DNA from: Epinephelus fuscoguttatus | Lineage: Eukaryota > Chordata > Actinopteri > Perciformes > Serranidae | Direction of reading: 5' to 3' | Length of the DNA: 64,000 nucleotides | Assembly (NCBI RefSeq): GCF_011397635.1 | Contig: NC_064761.1 | Coordinates: 28,685,643-28,749,642, forward strand | Shown: positions 11,094 to 22,400 of the stretch, one piece after another | Layout: every line of letters begins with the position of its first letter | Numbering within the stretch: position 1 is the stretch's first letter | Translations under genes and position numbers: made by a program | The notes under the pieces: model-generated | Databases searched by the model: none | The model's input: the letters and a program-made list of their open reading frames with translations, nothing else | What the model was told of the DNA's origin: nothing

Positions 11094-14000
11094 TCAAGAG
11101 TCGTTCTGCCCGTAAAGAGTGCCCTGCATCTTCAGCTTGTGCAGCCTGGAGGGAAGGAAAAACAATTGTTTAAGCAGAAGAGCTTCCACTTCTGACAAAA
11201 CTGGAGTTTGAAGCATCAATTGATAAATGACATTTAAAAAAAAACAGGCTCCTCAACTTACAGTTTCTCTTTACGGCTCATGTTGTCTTCCTTTGACCTG
11301 ACAAAGACCGCCTCTTCTCCGCCCCTGACGAGGTAGGCAAACTCTCCGTCCTTTGAACTAAAGATCACTCTGAAATCACACGGAGAAAAAAAACATTTTA
11401 AAGTAAAACTAAATTAATAAATTAGAGTACAATAAAATACCAAAGTGTCACTGAATCTTTTCTAGTTTCTTCTAGATAAACACATCTTTGTGATGGTGAC
11501 CAAGAACTTACTTGGACTGGGTCTCCCCGGACTTGATGCGCAGTTTTCGGATGTGGAACCTGCTGCTACCCCACCAGTCTGACCAGCTGATGAGTGCATC
11601 CTTCTCCCAGCGCAGCTTCACAATCATCAGGTCTCCGACGTCCACATCGGTGGTGATAAGGAAGGACAAAGTGGTGTTACCATCCAGGACGGGCCTGCGG
11701 GGTGAAAGGAAGAGGAACGTTCAAAGGTCGGCAGCTGTCTTCTACGGGTGTGTGTGTATGAGGGTGTGCACGCGTGTGTTTATGGTCTTTAGAGTCAGGA
11801 TAGTTGGAAACACTGTTAAGGATGTTGAAAAGTTGCTCTGTTTGGTGTACGTACAGGACGAAGGGAATGTCCTCCTTCACTCCGAGCATTCCATGCAGAG
11901 AAATCTTCATCGGCTGCTCGGTGAAGCTCAGTCGGTCCTTACTGAAGAAATGCACCTTCACTTGATAGTGGAAAACTACGAGAGAGGAAACAGACTGTTA
12001 ACACTAGAGACACTCTCAGAGCTTGACGTATTCTCAGCAGTCGGCTCATACCACTACTTAAAGTTGGTTTAATACTTTAAAAGCTCTGATGTAACCTTTC
12101 TTTGTCTCCATGTGACTGTAACGCTGCTAATTGTGCTCTAAATCCTGGTCACATTCACACACCCTTATATATATTCATAAGTTTAAAACTATTTACTAAA
12201 CATGCCTATATTTGCACAAAAATACTGCTGACTTGTGCCAAATTCTTAAATTAACTTTTCCATTGATAGTCCATCACATGCAGCAGTGTCGCATTACTAG
12301 GCATCACCCACGCCACTAAAATACCCATGACCTCTTCTTCATGTGACCCCCTGAATGCTTGCTACTTGTTGAACATGTCTGCCTGCATTACTGTCAGAGT
12401 GTGTGTAGTGCAGTGTGTACCAATATTAATTCCAGCTCCAGGCAGCTACATCCACACTAAGTACATTTAACAACAACAGCTCACACGCTGAGGATTACTC
12501 CAGTTATGGTATGTGCATCAATTAACTCAACTCCCACTAATCCTCTGTAAAGTACATAAACCCAGCCAGACTTTTCTGTAATAGTATTTCTTTTGGTTTC
12601 TGACACAGAGGAGAACACAAAACCAGTGTTTACCTTTGTAAGGCATCACTTCACGAGTCTTCAGGTACATCTTGACACTGCGGGTCGGACGGACCTTGTT
12701 GATGTTGTAGCCGATCTTGTTGCAGCGGTTCCTCCTGCAGCTGAGGCACATACCCTTGCTGAAGGTCTCTTTGGAGTTGCAGCGGTAGGCCAGGCTCTGC
12801 TGCTGGATGTTCAGCAGGGAGTCGATGAACAGGTGGATGGAGCGCTCATGGGAACATTTGACGAGCTGGTCCATATCTGTGGCACAGAGAGTACGGAAGC
12901 TGTGAAACCTTGGTGTCTCTTCTCAGATTAACATCATGCAACCGAGAAAATGTCTTCCACATGTGTTGCTTTTACGACTCTTGACATGTCAGCGTTGACA
13001 CAGATGGCATTTCTCACTTAGTTCTGCTTTGCTTGGTTAAAACTCTTATAGCATCTGGCAGATATACTCTCAATCTGTGGCTGTTGTGACTGGAGGCAAG
13101 CATATTTTAATTATAGCTTTTATGGAGGCAAAGCGTCTGTTTACACCATGTAAAGTTACATAAGCCTATCTTGACTGTTTTCAACACTGTTGTTCTTCCA
13201 AAAAGAAGATTGCTAGCTATTATCACTTGCACAAAAGCTATTGCACATTCCAAAATACATGATATAAATCCAAGAGCATAAACTGTGTATGAAATCACTC
13301 AGAGCGCATTACTGGCCACTGGAGTCTAATAATAAGGGCGGATGCATGCCAACATGGCACGAGGTCATCTAGTTGAAGTTTAGTTTACAGTATATACACT
13401 GAAACCTAACCCAAAGCGTCATCGCGAGCAGGAACAAATAGCGAGAGGTATTTGGAGTACATACTCTGGAGGCCCTTGATGCCTCCCAGTGCGATCCCCA
13501 GCAATGTGTTCTGGATGTCACAGCCCGGCTGGAAAGTGCCTCCGTTGGGGTAAATGTCGATGTGGCCCACGGGTCTCTGGATGCCGATGCTGCGGTCAGG
13601 GGAGCCCCTGGTGTTGGTGTGCAGGACATCAACAAACTGGGCGTCATCTTTGGACAGGGTGTTCTGGTTGTCTGCGTATTCAAAGGTGGGACCAGCAGGA
13701 TCCAGACCTAGAGGAAGGGAGAGTGAGGCAAAGGTAAATTCAGCTGTTTGGGAAGAATGTGTTTGTGCTGACTGTGCAACAAAAAGAGTGAGTCGGTGGA
13801 CAACAGAGATGGGACTAAGTTATTGTTTTCCAAGTCACAAAAAGTCTCAGGTCTTTGCACTCAAGTCCTGAGTCAAGACTAACAAGTCCCAAGTCAAGTC
13901 TAAACTCCTAAACTTTGGGCTTCTGTGACGTCACCCATTGGTTTGTGGACTTGTTTTGAAGCCTTAAGTTCCAGGTGTTGACATCTTGTTTTTTTGGAGC

Positions 14001-17000
14001 CAGAGGTGACCATATGTGGGTAAGACGCTGGAGCTGTGAAGGAGCAAGGGGTGGATCTGGCTCACAGAGTGCAGCAGCGACTCGCAGACAGCCTGTCACT
14101 CAAGCAGCAAAGCCCGTAAATATACGTAAATTTTGGACTAACCAAAAATAAACAGGTGAGTTTTAAAAAAAATCACCCCCTGCAGTTGTCATGAATGTTG
14201 AAATTAACTATATAGACTGAAACAGTTTTTGTACCAGGTTGTAAACATGTTTTGCTGCTGTAAAGTCAGGCATTTTAACACGGGGGTCTATGGGGACTTA
14301 CTCGCTTTTGGAGCCAGCCTCAAGTGGCCATTTGATGAACTGCAGTTTTTGGCACTTTCACTTTGGCTTAATTTTTCAGCCTTGGAGGTTGCTGCCTGGT
14401 CATAACATGCTCTTCAACAAATACAGTGCGATAATAACATATAACATTTTTTTTAAATCACAGCAAGTTTTTTAAAAAGTTATTTAGTTGTTAAGCTAAT
14501 GTTAGCCAAGCATTAGCTTGCTAACTATGCTAGTATTAGCCTCAGCTTGCCGTTCTTGGTGCAACTTCACATGTTGAACAAAGTTGGTGGTTTTTGCGTT
14601 TTGAATGTTCTCTGATTGGTTCAAACAAAGTGGATCTGGACGATTAAATGTTGACTTGCTAATGTTAGCTGAACCAGGAAATTATGGGGTATTAAATGAT
14701 TCAAGGGACAAGTTTACATTTTTAACCTCTTAACCTTTGGGCCTGGGGGAAGGTATCAGGTATTTTAAAGTCAAAAGGCTCAAGTCCAAGGGAAGTCAGG
14801 AGTCATTGGTCAAGTTGCAAATCTTTTTTTGATTTTGTCAAGTTGAGTCCAAAGTAATCAAAAAATTTTTAAAGATATTTTTGGGGCATTTTTTGCCTTT
14901 AATGGACAGGATAGTTAAGTGTGAAGGGGAGAGAGAGAGGGGGGATAACATGCAGCAAAGGGCCACAGGCTGGACTCGAACCCAGGGCACTGTGGAAACA
15001 GCCTTTTACATGGGGTGCCTGCTCTACCACTAAGCCACCGACGCCCCAAAAGTCATCAAATTTTTGACTCGGGTCTGACTCTCGTCCATACTTCTGGTGA
15101 ATAATAAACTTCTGTCTCTTGAATGGTCATTTCTAACATTTGAGTATGTGTTTCATTTGGTCTCTTTTCTCTGTGTCACATTTTGGCAGAAGTACTTCAG
15201 CTCAGAACCATGTGAAGTAGTGATTATGGGTTCGTCACGGCCTCACAGTAAACATACCATTATTCTAAGCAGATCGACAGATTTCAGAGCTCGATAAGGT
15301 TCTGACAAACACGGCACCAACTGGCTACGTGCACACATACAATACAGTCCTGGAATGTAATGGCCAGCAGATTATATTTCACTGGTGTGCTGTGTTGTTT
15401 TTATGAGCAGGGCGTATATATTACACTACAGTATGGTATGGTGTGTCTGCACGCATACATTCATTGGCTCAGAGACTAAATTAAGACATTTAAAGTGTCT
15501 ACCAAAATGCTTGCAGCCTAAACACCATACACATGCTCATAAATGTATTTATGTACTTTCAAATAATGCATCAGTGCTCATACAGTTTATCGTTATGTAA
15601 TGTAAGTATATGATGATGATCCAAGTTAATGTTCCCACCTGTGATCCTGCTGATTTTATGGTCGGTGAGGTGTCCAGCAATCCCAGCCACATGTGCTCCG
15701 AGGCTGTAGCCCAGCAGATGAACGTTCTCCCAGGGCAACTGCGCCTCTTTCTGAAAGGGAAGTGATGGATTGGATGTGCCAGAAGAACATGCTGACATGC
15801 CTTTAAACAGTTTAAAATGAATCCCTCACACTTGCTGGATGGATTAATAGTAGGCTGCACCTGGCAGAGCACTGCAGCATACTGTTTAAGTCTTAATAAT
15901 GGAGTTTGGGACCTGATCCAAGGGGGACGGGGAATTGTATGTGTAATTTGGCCAAATTTTGCAAGCTTTAAATTTGGAAGTGACATGTGCAAAGGACAAA
16001 CAATCTAAAGTGTTTATGCCAAAACCCCTTTTGGCTTTGAAGTTGTTAAAACAAAGGCTGTGCTCCCCTAAATACTGAGCCTTTTAAAGAGAGGCTGCTG
16101 TGAGCCACAGACACGGCCATAAAAAGCCTTTATAGGGCATTTAAAATCATAACCAGTAGGGAAACATATCCGCAGGAGCGCCGCTGGGTTCAAAAACATT
16201 ACATCATCAGATACAAATTTGTCACAGATTCGTTGGCTGCTCTAATTTCTTTGCTGCCAGGTTGACTTTGAACGCGGTGAAAATTTGGTGATCCTAAAAT
16301 CAATCAGCCACATCCACTTTTTAACAAAGAGGACGTGGGGAATACGATCCAGCTGTTGGCCAGCTGTCAGGATGTCCAATGAAAACACTCACTTGTATCC
16401 ATGTTACAAACTTGGCCACATCACGGCCCACTAGTTTGGTGTAGGCTGCGGACGTGGGGTAGTGCTGGTTGGCACGGGTCAGCCAGTCCACCACAATCAC
16501 ATTGGCACTGGGCACACGCTCGAAGAGAGCAGACACCAGCTTGGGCACCCAGCTCTCGAACATCCCCGTCACCTAGAGTAACACACACACATACACGGTC
16601 ACAAACATTTCTGAGGTCAGCTGCAGGGTGGCGTGATTTACTCCGGCCCGAGCCCTCATTATGTGTCCTGTGGTTGGAGAGAAGCCGAGGTGTCATCAGG
16701 TTCGAATCTTGTTGCATGACTGGCTCTAAATCACATTATAGGAGGAGATGCATGGACTGTGTGCAGAGCCAAGTCACTGCTCTCAACAGATCTGCTCTGA
16801 GTATTGTATAGATGCTCATCAGTTTGGACGTGGCTCAACATTTATGACCAGTTTGTTGGCAAGACTTAGAGCCAGAGGGGCACGGGAAGTTTTCCGAAAC
16901 AGAACATTGCACATTACCTGCATGCATGTTACACAAGACACTTAACATATGAGGCACCCACAAGATAGACCTTTCTAAAGTGATGCATGCTGATGAAATA

Positions 17001-18212
17001 AATCTGGTGTGACGTACCGTCCAGCCGTGTATCACGATGAAGGTCTGCTCATCTGACTTGAATTCACAGTCTTTGATGCTTTCTGGCTGTCCGGGCACAA
17101 GGTAGCACATGTCATCTTCTGGGGTCTCCGAAGAGCGCACGGAGAACTTGGTCAAAATGTCTGTGTAGTCTGTGATCCATTCTGTAGTGGTTGGCAGGGG
17201 GGTCGCGGTGACTGTGGAGTTCACTGTCACAACACACACACAAAGGTTCATTAGGGTATGACAGCAAGTTTGAGGAGCAGGAAAAGGTGTATTAACAACA
17301 TTATTATTACATATTCCAGCTCTGTGCATCAGTACAACAAATCAGGCGTCATTTTTTTTTTTTTATCACATTTTGACCTCCAGATGACAAATAAACACTT
17401 TTTTTTCATGCAAATTGCGAAACCTTGCTGCTCCTCACAGTCACATCAAGTGACCACTATTAAACCAGTGTGAGTCAGACAACTGGTAGAGGCATAGGGC
17501 ATGGCAGTGTCGCCCCCTTTTGTCTCCACCGCATTTCTACCAGTATTAAAATGAATTAAACCTCAAAACATTGTAAAGAGCCGGAAATTCCTGAGGAGAT
17601 TCAGCTCAGTCACGTTGATTAAAGATGGATAAAAACCTGTAAACTCATTAGATTCTTACACTGAGCCCAGTTATAAACTTCATATGTCTTTTTAAAAACT
17701 CAAATAAGGCTAAATAGAGAAAAAAGTGGAGAAAAGTCACAAAAAGAGGATTCTGATTAAACTAATAAAACTAGTATGTTTTTGTATTTCAATCTCGAAT
17801 TAATTCAGTTTAATTAGATTTTAATATAATCTGCTTTTCACTGTTAACATGTCTTTTTCTCTGCTCTTCCTGCAGACAAAAGCCCCCTTTTCCTTCATGC
17901 TCACATGGACCTGAATGGTATGAAATATGATGCAGACCTGCAGACCTGAACTGCGATTCACGGGGTTACTCTCGGTCAACACGGAACAGCATGCATTAAT
18001 TAAGTCGCGTTTGATTGCTTCGTTACAGAGCTGCAAATGAATCATAAAAATATTATCTTGCTAAAAAAAAAAAAAAAAGTCATAAAAAGACACACAGAGA
18101 GGCTGCTCTTACCAAACTCAGTGGTGGTGAGTTCAGGGTCAGACGAAAAGGTTGCAAAGATTTGTCCCAAAATTATCCAAACAGACAAAAAACTGATATT
18201 TTCTTGTCCCAT
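11094..18212 (-). CDS. lpl: Lipoprotein lipase, ten exons, complete
   Basis: This secreted, heparan-sulfate-bound enzyme hydrolyses triglyceride in circulating lipoproteins at the vessel wall. Exons (minus strand): 18212-18113, 17223-17018, 16572-16393, 15750-15639, 13707-13465, 12876-12634, 11975-11855, 11694-11512, 11369-11262, 11145-11094. They total 1548 nt (515 residues), and most exon lengths equal those I know for human LPL (180, 112, 243, 121, 183). The triad is Ser178 (GYSLG), Asp202 (LDPAGP) and His290 (KCSHERS). The lid lies between the cysteines of FQPGC and LVKC. The basic heparin-binding stretch CRRNRC and the C-terminal lipid-binding WSDWW follow. Residues 1 to about 25 are a hydrophobic signal peptide. 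Unlike mammals, the last exon is coding (17 codons to the stop). No stop or frameshift is seen. Calling it lpl rather than hepatic or endothelial lipase rests on near-identity with LPL around the lid and C-terminal domain. Confidence 0.97.
12634..12876 (-). CDS. lpl: lpl exon 6: catalytic histidine and heparin-binding region
   Basis: His290 lies in [18 protein letters not shown]. The exon continues with the cysteine-rich [14 protein letters not shown] segment, matching the human heparin-binding cluster, and ends in a tract that bridges to the C-terminal PLAT domain. At 243 nt it equals the human exon length. Confidence 0.94.
13465..13707 (-). CDS. lpl: lpl exon 5: catalytic aspartate and lid
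   Basis: The exon carries Asp202 ([12 protein letters not shown]), the conserved [16 protein letters not shown] segment and the start of the lid loop. It is 243 nt against 234 in human, giving three extra residues in the lid, which in this family is where substrate preference is set. Confidence 0.93.
13826..15085. repeat. AAGTC-rich dispersed repeat in lpl intron 4, interrupted by two insertions
   Basis: The outer pieces (about 13826-13915, 14715-14865 and 15050-15085) are full of CAAGTC, AAGTCAAG and CCAAGTC words. They match the uninterrupted copy at 46045-46336 in safb intron 2, where CTTTGGGCTTGGGGGAAG corresponds to CTTTGGGCCTGGGGGAAGG here. Between them sit a second repeat (about 13915-14400, shared in inverted orientation with 28660-29200) and a SINE (14868-15048). 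All lie between lpl exons 4 and 5 and should be spliced out. Confidence 0.65.
14868..15048 (-). mobile_element. tRNA-derived SINE, family B, copy 1
   Basis: Read on the minus strand from 15048 it begins GGGGCGTCGGTGGCTTAGTGG (A-box region). The B box GGTTCGAGTCC is at 14984-14974, and it ends in a tail with GGCAAAAAATGCCCC. Other copies lie at 29775-29961 and, truncated, at 21938-22066. It sits within lpl intron 4 in the same orientation as the gene. Confidence 0.8.
15639..15750 (-). CDS. lpl: lpl exon 4: catalytic serine exon
   Basis: The 112-nt exon encodes the nucleophile elbow [10 protein letters not shown]; Ser178 is the catalytic nucleophile of the alpha/beta-hydrolase fold. Acceptor ...CTTTCAG and donor GTGGGAAC are clean. 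Its length equals that of human LPL exon 4, to my knowledge. Confidence 0.95.
18113..18212 (-). CDS. lpl: lpl exon 1: start codon and signal peptide
   Basis: The exon opens [20 protein letters not shown], a short polar start followed by a hydrophobic stretch typical of a secretory signal. Its donor GTAAGAGC lies at 18112-18105, and the exon ends one base into a codon that exon 2 completes. This ATG is chosen because the hydrophobic segment follows it directly and the spliced frame stays open. Confidence 0.9.
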
Positions 18213-18369
18213 GTTATTGAGGAGAGTTTGCTTTTTTTTTCTTCTAAAATATCCTGATTCAAAAAAATTCTGGATGTCGGGAGACCAGTTGTAAATCCAA
18301 TTGTATGTATTTTAAAGGAGTTGAGGTTTGGGAGTAAAGTTTCTTATGGTCTGTCACAGTTGCCGCTCC

Positions 18370-18436
18370 AAGTCATCTTTATGGGTGGCTTATTTGAATA
18401 TTCACACATGATTGGCTGGATGTAAAGGGGCGGAGT
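18370..18436 (-). promoter_or_regulatory. lpl: lpl proximal promoter
   Basis: Upstream of the lpl start codon, on the minus strand, a GC box (CTCCGCCCCT, 18435-18426) is followed by an inverted-ATTGG CCAAT box (CCAGCCAATCA, about 18419-18409). Next come an ATTCAAAT octamer-like motif (18399-18392) and a CATAAAGAT TATA-like motif near 18381-18373. This order resembles the mammalian LPL promoter (CCAAT, octamer, TATA). The transcription start, probably near 18340, is inferred. Confidence 0.6.
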
Positions 18437-20022
18437 TAAACTTTGTCCCAGCAGCTCTGAATCATCGAGGAAGGATCATTCACAATCTGCTCCACAGGAG
18501 GGCTGCAGCACACGGGACTCTCCCATTAACTTTCATTTAAATGGTGTCATTAGTGTCAGTTATCAGCTGTCAATTAGTTTTAGGTTTAAATAAATTACAA
18601 TAAAAGTTGCATCAGACAATATTATATTGTTTTTTCCATATTCTCATATTAAGATGTTTTAAGAAGAAGGAATGTATGTGGATGAATGTGGACATTTAAG
18701 CCAAAAATATGAAAGTTAAAGTCTTGAATTGACGATAGTACTCAAGTGAACATGTAGAGTATGCAAGATATTCAATACAGTGAAATGGCTCTTGTGAAAT
18801 ACTGATACAGGTTGTACTATGAGATTGGGACATCAGGGTTGGTTGGCACACTTTGCTCTCTGCTGTATTTCTTGAGCATAGTTTATGTTTGGATATTTTA
18901 ATGAGCAGCACTAATAATGTGTTGGGTGGAGAACGGGTCCTTATGACTGATTACCACCTTGAAAATATACCTGTGTTCAAAGAAGAACTCTTATTAAATT
19001 AAAGACAGTGCAATTTGCTATATATATATATACCCTTGAAAAAGACAAACCCATCTCCTTTATGTTTGTTTTTATTTTTGTACAGCAGTCAATAGCATCT
19101 ATAACAAAATGATATGCTTATTCCATAACTATAAATAAACAATTAAAATTGCTTAATTAAATTCATATTTTCTCACTTTATTTGGTATTTTTTGTTATAT
19201 ACAGATATGCTTGGTCATATGTATGTTGATGTTGTCCAGTGTGAAGTCTCTGATCATGTGACAAGGCAATAGCGGGCCCATCATAACTGCCATACGCCAC
19301 TGGTTGGGTGGCACAATATTAAAATGTAATAGTTACAATAAAATAAAGTAACTAATAGAAACAATGTGAACATTTAATTCATACAAGAACCAGAAAACAT
19401 GAACATTTAACAGAGTATGTGCCCGTTTTTGAAACTAAGAATATTTTTAAGCAGTTTATCAGTAGGAATGTCTGATTACTTTGGCCATTGACCAATCAAA
19501 ATAATAATAAAATAACAATATAAGCATTGTTTTTAATCATTCAAAATAGTTTTAATCACTTAAAATAGAGTTACAGTCACAAGTTTTAGTTTTACAATTC
19601 TTTGGTACATGTGCCTACTGACCCTGCTCATGAAATTAAGTTAGCAGCTACCATCATTCATCAGACTTTCAAATTTTAAATCAAAATGTAGCTGATTCAC
19701 ATGTCCAATAACCACAAGTACCATTTTTCCAGTATCTCTATCTATTACAGTTTTGTCATACGTTTAGTACACAGACCACTTTTTTACTTTCTAGACTATA
19801 AAACTGAAATATCATCCTCACAAAGAAAGTTGATGACTTTCAGGTGTTTTAACAGAGTAGATAAGTGCAGGTGAAAAAAGTAAACATTTTGATGTTATGT
19901 TGTGTGACCTTCAAAAGACCAGAAAATAGCTGTGTGCCAACCAACCCCGGTCTCCCCTACTACTGATGTACTGATGTGTGAGTAGAATTTTACTGTTGCA
20001 GATTTTTGAGGTGCTAAGTTTC

Positions 20023-20384
20023 TTTCATTTTCAGTAACCGCTTATCCTGTTAGGGGTTGCGGGGGGGCTGGAGCCTATCCCAGCTGACACTGGGTGACAG
20101 GCAGGGTACACCCTGGACAGGTCACCAGACTATCACAGGGCTGACACATAGAGACAGACAACCATTCGCACTCACATTCACACCTACGGCTTAACCTGCA
20201 TGTCTTTGGACTGTGGGAGGAAGCTGGAGTACCCGGAGAAAACCCATGCTGACACAAGGAGAACATGCAACCTCTGCACAGAAGGGCATCCCCACCCTGG
20301 GGTTCAAATCCTCCACCTTGGATTCGAACCGGGAACCCTCTTGTTGTGAGGCGACAATGCTAACCACTGCATCACTGTGACACC
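20023..20384 (+). repeat. Dispersed repeat family C, copy 1
   Basis: It starts near TCATTTTCAGTAACCGCTT and contains GGAGCCTATCCCAGCTGAC, CAACCATTCGCACTCACATT, TGTCTTTGGACTGTGGGAGG and a tail with GCTAACCACTGCATCAC. A second copy at 29335-29582 shares most of it in the same orientation. This is a very common teleost repeat. I do not assign a class. Confidence 0.75.
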
Positions 20385-21937
20385 AGTGCTAATTATGTTT
20401 GTAGTTAAATCTATAACAACATCATATTTTATAAGTTACCCTACATGGCCGCCTCTGTTGCCTATAGGAACATCCACCACTGCATCTTAAACAGATCTTC
20501 TGAGTAGTGTGGGTGTGTTAAACAGCCCCCTCTCCCATTGGTGGCACAACTGGGCAGCAAAAGCTACCACAGTGTCTTACCCCGGGTCCTCCACCTGCAC
20601 GCAAAACTTCAAAATGAAATAAATCAAGAGGGGTACATTCCTGTCTCATATCATGTCATGTGAAATTAAAACAAGATGTTAAGATGCTCTGTGTGTACTT
20701 TATGGTAGCACTTATACCCCTCTGCGGCACTTGGGGGCACCGAGGAAACTTTGAAACTCCAGATAAATCAAAGACACATGGAGGTCGAGAGCAGGCATGA
20801 GGGAAATGTGTCTGAGCCCATGTGTCTGACTTTTATGATGATTTTCATGCCAAATCACCTGCGTGAGAATATTTTACACCTCTGTTTTCTCTCAAAGCCG
20901 GGGACAACAAAAACAGGCTGACCTCTCGCCTAGATATTTTTCCCAGCATTGCGGTATGGTACATTGTGTCCTTAATGTCAGCACCCTGATTCCACACAGT
21001 ATTTGATTTTAAAGGATAAAGTTTCCATGTTTTTAAACGTGACATACATTCAGTTTTTCAGAGAATCAGTCCAGCATGAGAAGCCCCCCCTGCTGTGTTG
21101 TTTAATCTCCAGAAATATTATTCCTTTAAAATCCTCAGGGAGAAACTGAATGAAATTTGGATTAAGATATCACGTGCGGAGCGTGACCCAAAGTGAGAGG
21201 CGTACTGTTTAATATGTTCTGTAATGCCTTGGACAAATATATGCTCCATGGACACATTAAGATAAGTTTTTTATTGTCTGAGAAAAGTTTCCCTGGCAGG
21301 AAATCAGTGTGCACACATATGGTATAGCTCTGACCGTGAAGAAGAAGCCAGAGAGGAGTGTTTGTCTTGTTTACCATAAATGCATAAGATTACATAATCT
21401 GTCAATTATTAGTTACTTCTCTTGTTATTACACCAAATAACACGTATTATGATATGTATGTTATATGGCCTAAGGAAATATTTTTGTTTGCCAAAAAGTC
21501 CCCCACAGGCGGACATGTACAGTGTGTTATCGTACACAGTGATCTTTCTTATTTTGGGGGTCAAAACTGTTTGACCTTCTCTGGGAATACTGATATAAAA
21601 CTACAATAGATTTATTTGGGATTTAGGAGGTGTAAACAAAGTGCTGTTGACACCATTCACAGACACAGAAATGTTTTGCTTTTATGCCCTCATGCCTGTG
21701 ACAGCTGCAGCCTCAGGTTGTCCGTCCATCCCAGTCTCAAGAACGCCTTGAGGGAATCTCCCCAAATTTGCCACAAACATCCACTTGGACTCAAGGATGT
21801 GATGGACTGATGAGATTTTGGTGAACAAACATCAAAGATCAAGGTCACTGTGACCTGTGTCGATCATACATGACTATGTAGGGCAGGGATGGCCGAACTG
21901 CGGCCCACTGCCTGTTTTTAAGTAAATATATTTCTCT

Positions 21938-22066
21938 TTTAATTTTATTTTTTTTGGGCTTTTTCACTTTATTCTTTAGGATAGCCTAAGCGTGAAGGGG
22001 GTGAAGATAGGAGATGACATGCAGCAAAGGGCCACAGTCTGGAATCGAGCCAGTAGCCACTATATT
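21938..22066 (-). mobile_element. Truncated SINE, family B, copy 3
   Basis: It shares GACATGCAGCAAAGGGCCAC and the flanking GGATAGCCTAAGCGTGAAGG with the copies at 14868 and 29775. The tRNA-like 5' end is missing after the B-box region (around 22050). Confidence 0.65.
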
Positions 22067-22079
22067 AAGGACATTGCCT

Positions 22080-22400
22080 TCATATTCCTCTTTACACTAC
22101 CTCCTTGTATGTTTTAAAATAGATTTTAAGATTTTGCTGACTGGTTCTTCATGGTCTCTGCCTTAGCTGTATCTCCGATTTTTAGTGCCATACGAGCCAA
22201 GATGTACTTTGAAGTCCTCAGGCAGAGGTTTTTTTGTCTGTTTCAGAGGCCTGACTGAAAACTAAAGGGGACAGAGCATTTGCTGTCAGGGCCCCAAGGC
22301 TCTGAAACAATCTGCCCGAGGCAATCAGGTCGGCCGAGTCAGTGATCTCAGTCAGTCCCTTCTTAAAACATTTGATAACAATGATGATTACTTGTCGCTT
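22080..22400 (+). pseudogene. Decayed L2-type LINE C-terminal fragment
   Basis: Broken plus-strand frames contain the late L2 reverse transcriptase pattern seen in the intact copy at 34639-36330, such as FKILL-like, EVLRQRFF and GPQGSETICP-like pieces. Several stops and shifts are present, so it is non-functional. Confidence 0.5.
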
